Shown: one piece after another, positions 43,440-52,673 of the stretch
Numbering within the stretch: the stretch's first letter is position 1
How the letters are laid out: every line of letters begins with the position of its first letter
Source: Bacillota bacterium
Lineage (GTDB): Bacteria; Bacillota; Clostridia; Lachnospirales; Lachnospiraceae
Assembly: GCA_023414875.1 (NCBI GenBank)
Contig: JAEZMV010000017.1
Location: 62,001 to 126,000, forward strand
Direction of reading: 5' to 3'
Length of the DNA stretch: 64,000 nucleotides
Made by a program: the position numbers and the translations under genes
Notes under the pieces: generated by a model
Databases searched by the model: none
Told to the model about the DNA's origin: nothing
What the model saw: only the letters and a program-made list of their open reading frames with translations

Positions 43440-43493
43440 ACGACCACCTCCTTCATATTAATCTTAGCATATTACCACATTTCTGTCACTATT

Positions 43494-44639
43494 TCAAGCA
43501 AAATATTTCTCTATTATTTCAAAAGTCTGTACTAATATTGGTTCAACTTCACTTCTTTCTAAAAGTTTTGTAGTATCTCCGAGTATGTTTGGCTTGTTCC
43601 AATGGAATAAAGAATTCCTTAATATGAAAATCATATTATAGGTTTCATTAACACAAGCAATTTTATTCATATCATTCCCGAATTTTGGATAATGTATACA
43701 TTGAAGAGTACCACCTATTTTCTCTCCTAAACTATTCTTTACAGGGTCGAACATATTAAATGTATCAACGTTCATAAATCCTTTAGAGTCTAATAAATAT
43801 CGTAAATGTCCTTCCAAACCACGTAAAGCAGAGAAAACTAAATGGGTACAATCAAACATTGAAGCCATATCTCTTCGATTTTGAAGTGCTTGGCATAAAG
43901 TACGTTTGATTTTAGTATTAAGATGATTTTTAGCATTAGGAAATATACTATTATATTCAGCTTCAATCTCTTCTTTTGTAAATGATGTGCCATAGTATGA
44001 GTTTAAGGCATCAATATTTGTTTTATTATCTATTAATTCTGCCATATAAGCGGAACAAGCTGAGAATAATAGGAATGGTTTTCCTTGAATCATTAATGTG
44101 CTTGAAGCATTATTAATAAAATGAGTTACTGTAACTTCATTCCCATCAGTACTATATATTTTGAAGATTTTAACTGTCTCCTCATCTTTGATAATATCTA
44201 AGCTACTGAAAAAATTATCATTTTTTATCATATCTATTAGTTTGTTAAAAATAGTTTTATCAATCTTTTTATATACTAGTGGATCATTTGACTTTTTACA
44301 TTCTGATAAAGTTTTTTCAAATTCTTTATTTAATTTAATATAATCTTCTGATATATTACCTGCATTCTCTGTAATAAAAGTTGCAATTTCTTCTTGTAAT
44401 TCCAAGTAATTACCTTGACCAGTTTGTATTGTGGTTTTATATTCATTACCTTTGGACATGACAAAATGAAAATCAATAAAGAATTCCTTGTCATCCATAT
44501 CAACATTAATTCTATATCTAATTCCATCAGATGATGTAAGAGCCCCTATTTTATAATTTCCTACACTTTTATTAATACAAAAATCATATATAGATGAAAC
44601 AATCCTACTTCTGTCTAATTTAATATTTTTGTAAGACAT
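43494..44639 (-). CDS. rnlA: RnlA-type toxin (RNase LS)
   Basis: 381 aa, slightly longer than E. coli RnlA (357). It opens 'SYKNIKLDRSRIVSSIYDF', as RnlA does. The middle 'TLMIQGKPFLLFSACSAYMA' matches the RnlA segment LQIQGRPL. The C-terminal HEPN catalytic motif is RNSLFH (R341-H346, Rx4H). RnlA cleaves mRNA when its antitoxin is lost, for example after T4 infection, and stops phage growth. The ATG follows GAGGAG, 17 bp after the RNase H gene. All key residues look intact. Confidence 0.85.
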   Translation of the reverse strand: MSYKNIKLDRSRIVSSIYDFCINKSVGNYKIGALTSSDGIRYRINVDMDDKEFFIDFHFVMSKGNEYKTTIQTGQGNYLELQEEIATFITENAGNISEDYIKLNKEFEKTLSECKKSNDPLVYKKIDKTIFNKLIDMIKNDNFFSSLDIIKDEETVKIFKIYSTDGNEVTVTHFINNASSTLMIQGKPFLLFSACSAYMAELIDNKTNIDALNSYYGTSFTKEEIEAEYNSIFPNAKNHLNTKIKRTLCQALQNRRDMASMFDCTHLVFSALRGLEGHLRYLLDSKGFMNVDTFNMFDPVKNSLGEKIGGTLQCIHYPKFGNDMNKIACVNETYNMIFILRNSLFHWNKPNILGDTTKLLERSEVEPILVQTFEIIEKYFA

Positions 44640-44656
44640 ATTCTCTCCTCACTTAC

Positions 44657-45544
44657 TTATAGACTAATAATGAATTTTCTTTCGTTTTTTTCTTTATCAA
44701 TAATTGTACCAGTTAATAATCTACTATTTATATTTAATTGAACTGTAATATAATTAATATCTTCATTGCTTATTCCTTCTTTTTCTATGTATTTAAGAAC
44801 AAATTTTTCAATTTGCTTTTCACTAATTATAAAATTATCAAAATTAAATGAAACTCTTACTTTTGCTTTAGTTTTTAAATCTTGGGTTATACAATTAAAA
44901 AATAATTGCTTATCTTCATTAATCATCTGTTTATCATAATCATCAAGTGCCTTTTTTGCTAATAAGTCTGCCATTTCATTAAAAGTATCCCCGCTATGCC
45001 CCTTTACTTTTACAAAAGATATATTTATTTTCTTTCGACTAGATTTAATAAATTCGACATACTCCTTTGTCCCAACCTTATTTGTACTCCATTCATCATT
45101 TGCCCATTTAGCAATACCTTCATAATCATGAAAAATTTTTAATGCAGAATAACCGTTTTTTATTGCCCATTTTATAGCATTAATTGCACCTAATAATTCT
45201 CCTGCTACATTCCGCATTTCTACATATTCAGAATTTTGATCACTTCCACTCAATTTTTCAATTATCTGATTTTGGCTTATAATAACACACCCAAAAGAAT
45301 AAGCTTTATATTCATTTGAATAACTTCCATCTACATATGCATAAAGTGTATTAGTATCATTTGACTCTTTAAAATCTAGGCCTACTTTATTACCATATAG
45401 GAACTCTTCAGCTTCTTCAATGTTAGAAAATGATTTATATACTGCTCCACTAAAACCATCTATTTGTTTTTTGCATTCATCCCAGTTTTGATAAATTCCG
45501 GTTTTTCTACCTGATTTAACTGCATAAATCTTACTATTTTTCAT
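44657..45544 (-). CDS. rnhA: RNase HI with N-terminal hybrid-binding domain and C-terminal extension
   Basis: 295 aa. Residues 1-55 form the RNA/DNA hybrid-binding domain of long RNase H1 (KIYAVKSGRKTGIYQNW). The RNase H domain (67-200) keeps D72, E116, D140, H183 and D193. The last 90 residues are an extension I do not recognise. The ATG at 45544 has a GGGGGG site 10 bp upstream; TTG alternatives lie closer. In E. coli RNase HI stimulates RnlA and is needed for inhibition by RnlB, so its place at the head of this operon is telling. Confidence 0.85.
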   Translation of the reverse strand: MKNSKIYAVKSGRKTGIYQNWDECKKQIDGFSGAVYKSFSNIEEAEEFLYGNKVGLDFKESNDTNTLYAYVDGSYSNEYKAYSFGCVIISQNQIIEKLSGSDQNSEYVEMRNVAGELLGAINAIKWAIKNGYSALKIFHDYEGIAKWANDEWSTNKVGTKEYVEFIKSSRKKINISFVKVKGHSGDTFNEMADLLAKKALDDYDKQMINEDKQLFFNCITQDLKTKAKVRVSFNFDNFIISEKQIEKFVLKYIEKEGISNEDINYITVQLNINSRLLTGTIIDKEKNERKFIISL

Positions 45545-45740
45545 TATCAACAAGCCCCCCCTTTCTGTTATAGATACTAATAGTATAACTTTAAATTGAA
45601 ACTATTAAATTATATCATATAGTTTTACAAAATAAAACAATAATTTCTATAAAAGGATAAAATATACAACACATGTACTAATTCATTCTTTACTCTTAGA
45701 CATAATTAATTTGTAAACGAAATCGAAAATACAAAGGGCA

Positions 45741-45842
45741 ATGCATATGGATCTTCGTTGTTTTGATGTATAGATGATGTAAAAGCGTCGAAGACCCCTC
45801 GGAGAGCGAGCGGGGCAGTTGTCAAACTGCCCTAGTGAGTTA
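45741..45842 (+). other. MobV-type origin of transfer (oriT)
   Basis: A hairpin GGGCAGTT (45813-45820) with AACTGCCC (45825-45832) is followed at once by TAGTGAGTTA (45833-45842). This matches the pMV158-type oriT pattern of an inverted repeat and TAGTG-G/TTA, with the predicted nick before TTA. The sequence 45741-45812 is a repeat also found, degraded, at 18651 and 42607. The mobV gene starts 130 bp downstream. Confidence 0.75.
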
Positions 45843-45971
45843 ATACAGATAATCTGAATTAAATTAACTGAAAATCATTTTATAAAAAAACAAAAAAAAT
45901 ACTCCTTTTTAAAATCGTCTGTCATTTTTATTAATGTATCAGATTAACAAAGTTTTAAAGGAGGAATTATT

Positions 45972-47211
45972 ATGGCTAATGTTTGTATTATAAGACATCA
46001 AGGATACATAAAATCCAAGATGCGATTTCCGTATCAGCACAATTTTAGGACCCTGAAAAACTACGGGAACAAAAATATTGAAACTTCCCTTACCCATCTT
46101 AACACTATCATAACAAACAATCTGAAAAAGGGAGAAACCTATCTGTCGGCTTTCAATCGTATTCGTGACAATGGTGAATTTAAAGGGCAGTTAAAGGTAC
46201 AAGGGGGCAGAGGAAAAGCAAACAAAGTTCTTGGATGAGTTTCTTGTTTATCCACCCTATGAGAAAATAACTGAAATGACTATTGAGAAACAAGAAGCAT
46301 TCTTTCAGGAAGTATTGAAAGCTGTTCAGAAAAAATTTCCGTACATGATGATTTTATCTGCTCATGTACATCGTGATGAAATTTTCCATCCAAAAGATGA
46401 AGAAATGAAGGCTCTCTTTCCCGAAGGGAAAGTAACTCCGCATATGCATGTTATTGCAATACCGATTGTTCATGATAAAAAGATGGATTGCAAGAAAATC
46501 TCTATAACAGAATTATGGGGAGGGAAATTTAGTTATCGTAAATTCCAAGATTTTATGTATGATGAGGTCGGAAAGGCGTATGGATTTGACCGTGGGGTGC
46601 TACGTGATTACGGTGAAGCCAATAAGCATTTAACAGTAGAGGAGTTTAAGCTGCAGCAAAGAATTGAAGACCTGACTAAGCGTGAGATACAAGTGCAGCA
46701 AAAGGAGCAGGAGATTGCTGAAAGAGCAAAAAATCTGGAACCCATTGAGAAAATCACTAGACATAATATCAATAGGGTCTTGGAAAACGAACGAGAAATC
46801 AATTATGCATGGAAGCTCGAACGTGAAAACAATGCCCAGCTCCAGAAAGAAAAGGAAAGCTTAAATCAATCGATAAAGCAAAAAGATGAACTAATCCTTG
46901 CCCAAAGCCATGAAAATCAAAATCAACAGGAAAAAATCTCTGAAATAGAGAAAGAGTTATCATTGGAGAAGGATAAGACCAATGATATTCTGAATATCCA
47001 GGTTTCGGATGAACGTCTTCGTCAAGTCTATATTAATGAAGCTAAGCAAAAAATCAAATTGTTTGACCGTGTTGTAAGAATTATAAAAGACTTCTTGCCG
47101 GAATTGATAAAGGTATCTCCTAAGTTCATCCGAGAACTATTGGATTTTAAGATTCTCCACGAAGAAGATATGCCCGGGGAACGCGAGAACACTCGCTATA
47201 AAAACAGATAA
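45972..47211 (+). pseudogene. MobV-family relaxase, frameshifted
   Basis: Two frames together cover one Mob/Pre relaxase of about 410 aa. The first (45972-46238) ends 'KGQLKVQGGRGKANKVLG'; the second resumes 'FLDEFLVYPPYEKITEM', and one base in the A-rich run near 46215-46225 would join them. The histidine motif 'HVHRDE...TPHMH' is kept, and the C-terminal 150 residues are a long coiled coil. The relaxase would nick the oriT just upstream and lead DNA transfer. AAAGGAGG precedes the ATG. Confidence 0.85.
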
Positions 47212-47313
47212 GCATCTATTAATAATGATAAGGCAGAATCAAAATGCAGACTCTCTGAAACAAAGAATATTTATAACAAACAGAAGCCTTTTTTCTGAAA
47301 GAAGGGTTTCGAT

Positions 47314-48523
47314 ATGTTAAATAATGATAAGACATTGAAAGAAGCAATAAGTCATGGTATTCTAACAATATCAGAAGTGGATGATATGTTAAAGATGACA
47401 CGTAAAAAATTAGTTGAACAGAAACATCCATATGTAATAAACAGTCGTTCCAACGGTAGAGTAATTACCACGGTAAGGGAGGAGGGCAAGCTTAAGCAGA
47501 TATCCGCAATAACCATGGATGACATGATTGATAAGCTGTATCTATTTTACTACGAGAATAAGAAGAAGCTTACTCTTAACGACTTGTTCCCGGATTGGAA
47601 GGCAGAGCGTCTGAAGGATAAGAGTGTTAACATTAAAACAGTCAGACGAGATAACGAACATTGGAATAAGTATTACATAAACAATCCAATAATTCGGGTT
47701 CCGATTCCAAAACTGACAACAAAGATGCTTAGCGATTTCTTCAATACAGCCATTACCGAATTCAATCTCTCTAACAGAGAATATAACAACATGAAAAGCA
47801 TTATGATAGCTCTGATGCGGAAAGCAATTGATGATGAAATGATAATTGAGAATCCGATGAACGGAATCTATATCAAATCTAAGTTCCGTGCAGTCAGGAA
47901 GAAGAGTGATGGTTCTAAGCTGTATCTGAACGATGAGTATGATACCTTGGATACCCATCTTGAAGATGAGAATACGATAGAAGCATTGTGTATCCAGCTT
48001 ATGTTCCAACTTGGAGTTCGTATCGGAGAAAATGTTGCACTTAAATACTCTGATATTGAGTATGGGAAGATAGCAATCCAGAGGATGGAGGAAAAGGTAT
48101 TTGTCTTTGATGGTGAGAAATTCAAGAGTGCCGGAGTTCAGGTAGTAGAACATCTCAAGAAGGAAAACGATTCGGAATACCGTTTTATTCCTCTTACTGA
48201 CAAAGCAAACGAAATTATCAGTAAAGCGAAAAAACTTAATCCCGATGGTGAATTTATCTTTGAAAGAGGTGGTGAGATTAACTGCAAGAGCTGTGACCTA
48301 TTGGCTTAGTAAGTATTGTAGGGATTCAGGAATTACATACAAAAGTCCTCACTGTACCAGAAGAACTACCGCAAGCCGATTGAGTAATGCGGGAATGCCA
48401 CTCGATAAGATACGGGATATTCTCGGACAAGTCGATGAAAAGACCACCCTAGGTTATATCTACAATCCAAACACGGAACAAGAAAACCTTGATATTATGA
48501 ATAAAGCTATGTCAAAAAACTAG
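47314..48523 (+). pseudogene. Tyrosine integrase of element 1, frameshifted
   Basis: The first frame (47314-48309) holds the N-terminal arm-binding and core-binding domains and the catalytic Arg (LGVRIGENVALKYSD). It ends near 48280, where a one-base slip joins a second frame with the HxxR box HCTRRTTASRL and the tyrosine in TLGYIYNP. The stop overlaps a GTGCACATA repeat. It is related to the intact integrase at 52674, so both elements use the same kind of enzyme. Confidence 0.85.
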
Positions 48524-48543
48524 TGCACATATGGTGCACATAT
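48523..48543 (+). repeat. Paired GTGCACATA arm-type repeats
   Basis: GTGCACATA occurs twice, separated by TG, right after the integrase stop. The same paired motif stands at the left-end repeats (37353, 41476, 42939). Confidence 0.8.
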
Positions 48544-48555
48544 CAGCGCAATAAA

Positions 48556-48580
48556 AAATCCCTTGAAAATCAAGGGATTT
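48556..48580 (-). terminator. Terminator hairpin attached to scar 15
   Basis: AAATCCCTTG pairs with CAAGGGATTT. It lies 5 bp from the scar. Confidence 0.75.
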
Positions 48581-48584
48581 GAAG

Positions 48585-48690
48585 AGCGCGAGACGGGATT
48601 CGAATATTTCCTGCTACTTAAAACCATTGAAAAAGGAGGCATTCCGAGACTTCCATTTTTTAAGGACTCATGAACGGACTCAATTAATAA
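48585..48690 (-). repeat. tRNA-Gly 3'-end scar 15, with family-2 junction
   Basis: AGCGCGAGACGGGATTCGAA is exact for 19 nt, then TATTTCC. The next 85 bp (CATTGAAAAAGGAGGCATTCC, AAGGACTC) are nearly the same as at 49558-49670, including paired GGACTCA repeats. It is both the right end of element 1 and the left end of an element-2 relative. Confidence 0.85.
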
Positions 48691-48728
48691 TTATGAAAAA
48701 TAGGAAAAGGATTAAAATTTGGAGATTA

Positions 48729-49328
48729 CTAATATATATCTTGGATATCAATATTACTGAACTCAATAAAGTACAAACAAAAATCTCTGAACAAACCCTC
48801 CTCAGGTGACCATCGATCAACTAAATGGTATTTTCCATCCTGATTTACTTCAACAATCCATTGGGCACCATCAAATCCTGCATCGTTTTGTTCTGTTGGT
48901 AGATCCTCGAAGACTAACGATTTATATAAGTACTCAAATTTACTGATCTCATCTTTACTTAATTTAATTAACTTATCTTTGACCAATTTACCAGGATCAT
49001 ATCCTCCGGCACCATTACATTCTTTATAATATAAATTGGCTTCATTTTTTTTTAAATCTATTTCTATTCGGATGGATAGAGGATGATCAAAGGTTCTTAG
49101 ATAGAAAAATCTAAAATAACTTTTTTCATCATTTTGCTTCTTGGTATATAAACTTGGTTCTTTTAAAGAAAATAAATTTTCCGCATACCATTTTTCCTTT
49201 AAATCATATGAAAATAAATTTTTAGGGAAGTAGCTATTTTTCTTATAATTTGAATAGATACAAATACAAAACTTTAGACAAAGTGCTAATAATAATACAA
49301 AAATAAAAATTTTGCGGAAATTTCTCAT
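48729..49328 (-). CDS. Membrane-anchored protein of unknown function
   Basis: 199 aa with an N-terminal transmembrane helix (7-24) and an outside domain. The motifs 'GFDGAQWIVEVNQDGKYHLV' and DRWSPEEG near the C-terminus occur in a widespread uncharacterised family, as I remember it. The ATG follows AGAGAGG. It is the only gene between scars 15 and 16, so it looks like a single-gene cargo whose integrase was lost. Confidence 0.6.
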   Translation of the reverse strand: MRNFRKIFIFVLLLALCLKFCICIYSNYKKNSYFPKNLFSYDLKEKWYAENLFSLKEPSLYTKKQNDEKSYFRFFYLRTFDHPLSIRIEIDLKKNEANLYYKECNGAGGYDPGKLVKDKLIKLSKDEISKFEYLYKSLVFEDLPTEQNDAGFDGAQWIVEVNQDGKYHLVDRWSPEEGLFRDFCLYFIEFSNIDIQDIY

Positions 49329-49557
49329 TTTAATCCCTCTCTTAGTATATATTCATGAATTTCGAACGAATAGTATACTTAATATATGAATTGGTATTTT
49401 ATATTTCTCTAAACCGTAGTGGATAAAAATAGTTACTACTTTGTTTTATGAGCATTTTCAAGGCAACTTAAAACTACCATTATTATACAATAATCATCTT
49501 GGATTGTCATTACAGTTTAACGTTGAAAGTATGAGCCTTTGATGCCTCTTTTTGTGA

Positions 49558-49670
49558 AAGCGCAAGACAGGATTCGAATATTTCCCACTAATTAAACCCA
49601 TTGAAAAAGGAGGCATTCCTAGACTTCCATTTTCTAAGGACTCAAGTAAGGACTCAATAATTATTCAAAT
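49558..49670 (-). repeat. tRNA-Gly 3'-end scar 16, left end of element 2
   Basis: AAGCGCAAGACAGGATTCGAA (two changes) is followed by TATTTCCCACTAATTAAA and the same 85-bp junction as scar 15. It ends with GGACTCAAGTAAGGACTCA. Paired GGACTCA repeats also lie at the end of the integrase gene (53916-53932). The gap 49329-49557 holds no gene. Confidence 0.8.
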
Positions 49671-50489
49671 AGATTGATGTTGTCTTTAATTATTATTTGT
49701 TTTTGGATGTCAGGAATCTTATTACTGTTAATCTTCAATTTTTCAATAACAAATTTTTTAGTACTTTTCATATGTTTACGATCTTCAAAATGGTGGCTGA
49801 TTTGAATATCAGGTTCATAGTTGAAGTAAAACAATAATCTATGTTCGCTAGTGCTTAACCATGCTGCTACTATTAATCATGTTTGGATTAATTTGTGAGA
49901 TGTCATTTAATCCTAACAGCACTTCATTATCGATTAGTGATCCATGAATATGTATAATGTTACCTAAAAAATCTTTAATTTCAGTGTTTGAATGAATATG
50001 TTTATTTACACAATCCAAGTTTTTACATATTTCAAAATACTTATCGAAAATACCTGTATAATTAAAATTAATGGCATGATAATAATAATTTTGTGCCGAA
50101 AAAATCTTAAATATATCATTAATCATATTATTTTCTTTTTCATTATTACCTTTTGTTAATTGATCAATGGCATGTTTGAATTTTCTTGTAATATCAACTT
50201 CATTAAATTCTATTTTTTCTTGTTCATGTTTTAAGTAATCAATTAAGAGCTTATCCATTTCTATTTTATCATTAATAAATTGTTCATATTCGCTTTCATC
50301 TATATGATTTGTTAAATCTCCTAATGAAAGTTCTAAATCAGCCCAATTTTCATAATTATTTTCTATGTTTTTTCTGATGATATTATCATTCCTTCCATTA
50401 TTCATAAAGTAGGGGTAAAAGTTTATGTATTTACTTTTCATACCCATACTTATATCAAATCCATTACCAATTAAGAAAGTAATATACAT
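49671..50489 (-). pseudogene. AbiH-type abortive-infection protein with internal deletion
   Basis: The N-terminal part is intact: 'MYITFLIGNGFDISMGMKSK' is the AbiH signature (xxIGNGFDxxxGxxTxYxxF). It continues to 'LGLNDISQINPNMINSSS' and stops at 49850. In another frame downstream the C-terminal end survives (AWLSTSEHRLLFYFNYEP, ending at 49671). Compared with the family, the middle of the C-terminal half seems deleted, together with a frame change. AbiH-type proteins protect lactococci from some phages. This copy is probably inactive. Confidence 0.75.
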
Positions 50490-50648
50490 TTTATCCTCCG
50501 TAAAAAATATTATTATAAAATATCTGATTATCTTTTATTAATTTACCATAAAAATACAATTAATTAAATAAAAACTTTGTGGATTTAGAAAGTTATATAA
50601 ATTAAATCTAAGATTTAGATTTATTCCTTAACTCCTTAACTACCTCTC

Positions 50649-50710
50649 CCGTATAAAAACAGGCATGTCAAGATATGCTTTATCGTCTTTACATGCCTGT
50701 TTATATACGG
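50649..50710 (-). terminator. Terminator of the XRE gene
   Basis: CCGTATAAAAACAGGCATGT pairs with its complement in 19 of 20 positions. On the minus strand the stem ends CCTGTTTTTATACGG. It lies 16 bp after the stop of 50727. Confidence 0.85.
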
Positions 50711-50726
50711 TATTCTCTCAAAGGAG

Positions 50727-51398
50727 TTAAGGTTTCTTTTCCTTTCGTCTATGTCTAAGTTTGTAATTATTTACAATTTGAGCAAAATCCTCTTGCTGAT
50801 ATTCTTTTTTAATATCTTCTGTTAATTCCTTAGGTGCATTTGCCTTTATCTCAGCTAATTTTTCAATAATCTCCATTATTGTAATTGTGGAAGTACTAAA
50901 ATGAAAATCAGGTTCATTAATATCATCGTCAAGAATATTATTATCCTTGAAATATTGTAATAATTTATTATTAAATTCACCGGCAAAAATATCATTAAAT
51001 TTTGAACCGATCAAGTAATCGGAAATACTTTTTAATAAGCCATCCTTTTCTATAATAGCATTAAGAGTAACCATATACATTTTTTTACCGATAAATACAT
51101 CGCTATTCTTAGCATGTTTTCTTATTATATCTATAGCTTTGTCTGTTAAATGAAGCTCATTACTGATTTCTAAATATTCACGTCTTGGAGAACGGCTTTC
51201 TCCCATCAAATAATCATAGGAACAATCTAATATATCTGCAAATGTCTCAAGTTTTTCAATACTATAAGGGATTGATCCATTAAGATATTTTTTCAATGTG
51301 GCATATCCTATTCCTGATTTTTCAGCAAAATCTTCTTGAGTAAATCCTTGTTCATATATTCTCTTTTTAAGAATGGCTCCCATCTTAGCTGTATCCAT
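50727..51398 (-). CDS. XRE-family regulator of element 2
   Basis: 223 aa. The HTH lies at residues 8-62 ('FTQEDFAEKSGIGYATLKKYL'), followed by a 150-residue helical C-terminal part without a known motif. The ATG follows AAAGGAGGG. It is divergent from rep, with the origin stem-loop and iterons in the 220 bp between them, so it may control rep or the copy state of the element. Confidence 0.85.
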   Translation of the reverse strand: MDTAKMGAILKKRIYEQGFTQEDFAEKSGIGYATLKKYLNGSIPYSIEKLETFADILDCSYDYLMGESRSPRREYLEISNELHLTDKAIDIIRKHAKNSDVFIGKKMYMVTLNAIIEKDGLLKSISDYLIGSKFNDIFAGEFNNKLLQYFKDNNILDDDINEPDFHFSTSTITIMEIIEKLAEIKANAPKELTEDIKKEYQQEDFAQIVNNYKLRHRRKEKKP

Positions 51399-51496
51399 TA
51401 AATTTCCCTCCTTTTGTATAAATACTGGCTCTATTAATAGCTATTATACAATGTTAATATATGGATATCAAGTTACTTGAGTTTTCATTCAGAAGA

Positions 51497-51524
51497 AAGT
51501 CGGGGTTAGTATTACCCCCGACTT
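51497..51524 (+). other. CRESS-type replication origin stem-loop
   Basis: AAGTCGGGG (51497-51505) pairs perfectly with CCCCGACTT (51516-51524). The 10-nt loop TTAGTATTAC contains TAGTATTAC (51507-51515), the nonanucleotide found at circovirus origins, one base from the geminivirus TAATATTAC. The predicted nick is TAGTATT/AC. It lies about 100 bp before a Rep of matching type. Confidence 0.85.
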
Positions 51525-51525
51525 C

Positions 51526-51607
51526 TGAGACATGAGACAAAGTGGTTCAATGCATTGAATATAGGGACTTTTAACTGTCTCACCTAACTGAGACAACTTA
51601 TGAGACA
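51526..51607 (+). repeat. TGAGACA iterons next to the origin
   Basis: TGAGACA occurs at 51526, 51533, 51589 and 51601, and inverted (TGTCTCA) at 51576. The first two are tandem and touch the stem-loop. This is the arrangement of Rep-binding iterons in CRESS replicons. Confidence 0.8.
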
Positions 51608-51621
51608 AAGGAGGTTAAATT

Positions 51622-52654
51622 ATAGAAAGTAATAATGATAAATGCAGATCATGGTTCTGTGTATGGAATAATCCACAAGAAGAATATACAGATATGGATC
51701 CTATTAATATTGCAGAAACAGTACTAAAACTATGGTATGAAGAAAGTCCAACAAGAACAGGAGCAGTAGCTTATTGTATATCATCAGATGGATTAATTCA
51801 TCTACATATGGTATTAGAGGACACAAATCAAGCAAGATTTACTGCAATAAAAAAGTTATATCCTAAGGCACATATAGAAGCTACAAAGGGCAATAAACAA
51901 CAGGCTGAGGATTATATTAATAAAAGAGGTCAATTCCAAGAAAAAGGAGAACAAGTTATCTATGTAGCAAAGTATGGTGATATTAAAGGAGCACAAGGGA
52001 ACAGAAGAGAACTAGAGATTATACAAGAACTTCTTGAAAAAGGATTAACACCTACTCAAATAATGGAACAGAATTTTTCATTTCGAAGATATGAAAAAAT
52101 GATTAAGGATGGCTATTTTGCGAAAAGGAAAAAGGATACTCCAATAAATAGAGAAGTAGAAGTTGAATGGATTTTCGGTGAAACAGGAACTGGAAAAATA
52201 TATACTTTAGTTCAACTTGCCGAACTGTATGGTGAAGATAATATTTATATAGTCAGTGATTATGCTTCTGGATTTGATCACTATAATGGGGAACCCATTA
52301 TAATACTGGATGAATTTCGAGGTCAAATTCCTTATGGTTACATGCTAATGATACTACAAGGTTATAAGCAGCAGATACATGCAAGATATACGAATGCTTG
52401 GACATTGTGGGACAAGGTTTATATTACATCACCCTTAACACCATCTGAAGTTTAAGAGCAACATGGAAACTGGGACTTTGGATAAAAAAGAGCAGTTATA
52501 TCGAAGGATTTCTAAGACAACCATGTGTTATAAAGAAAAAGGTGAGTACAAAAGAAAAACATTATAAGGTGCAAGGAAAAGAGAAGAGTTTTTACAAGAT
52601 CCTGATGGCTTTATTAAAGTTGATAAGTTGCCTGATGATTGTCCATTTGTATAA
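51622..52654 (+). pseudogene. rep: CRESS-type Rep (HUH endonuclease and SF3 helicase), damaged
   Basis: The protein shows motif I RSWFCVWNNP, HUH motif HLHMVLE, and motif III YINKRG (YxxKxG), then a superfamily 3 helicase with Walker A GETGTGKIY, Walker B IIILDEF and motif C YITSP. The start is damaged: AGGAGG is followed at 7 bp by ATA (51622), not ATG; the first ATG in frame (51694) would cut off motif I. The Walker A Ser/Thr is Ile. After PSEV (52455) a 1-base gain or 2-base loss shifts the frame to SNMETGTLDKKEQLYRR, and one more TAA at 52565 precedes the last 28 codons. Confidence 0.85.
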
Positions 52655-52673
52655 TTAGAGAAAGGAGGATTAT

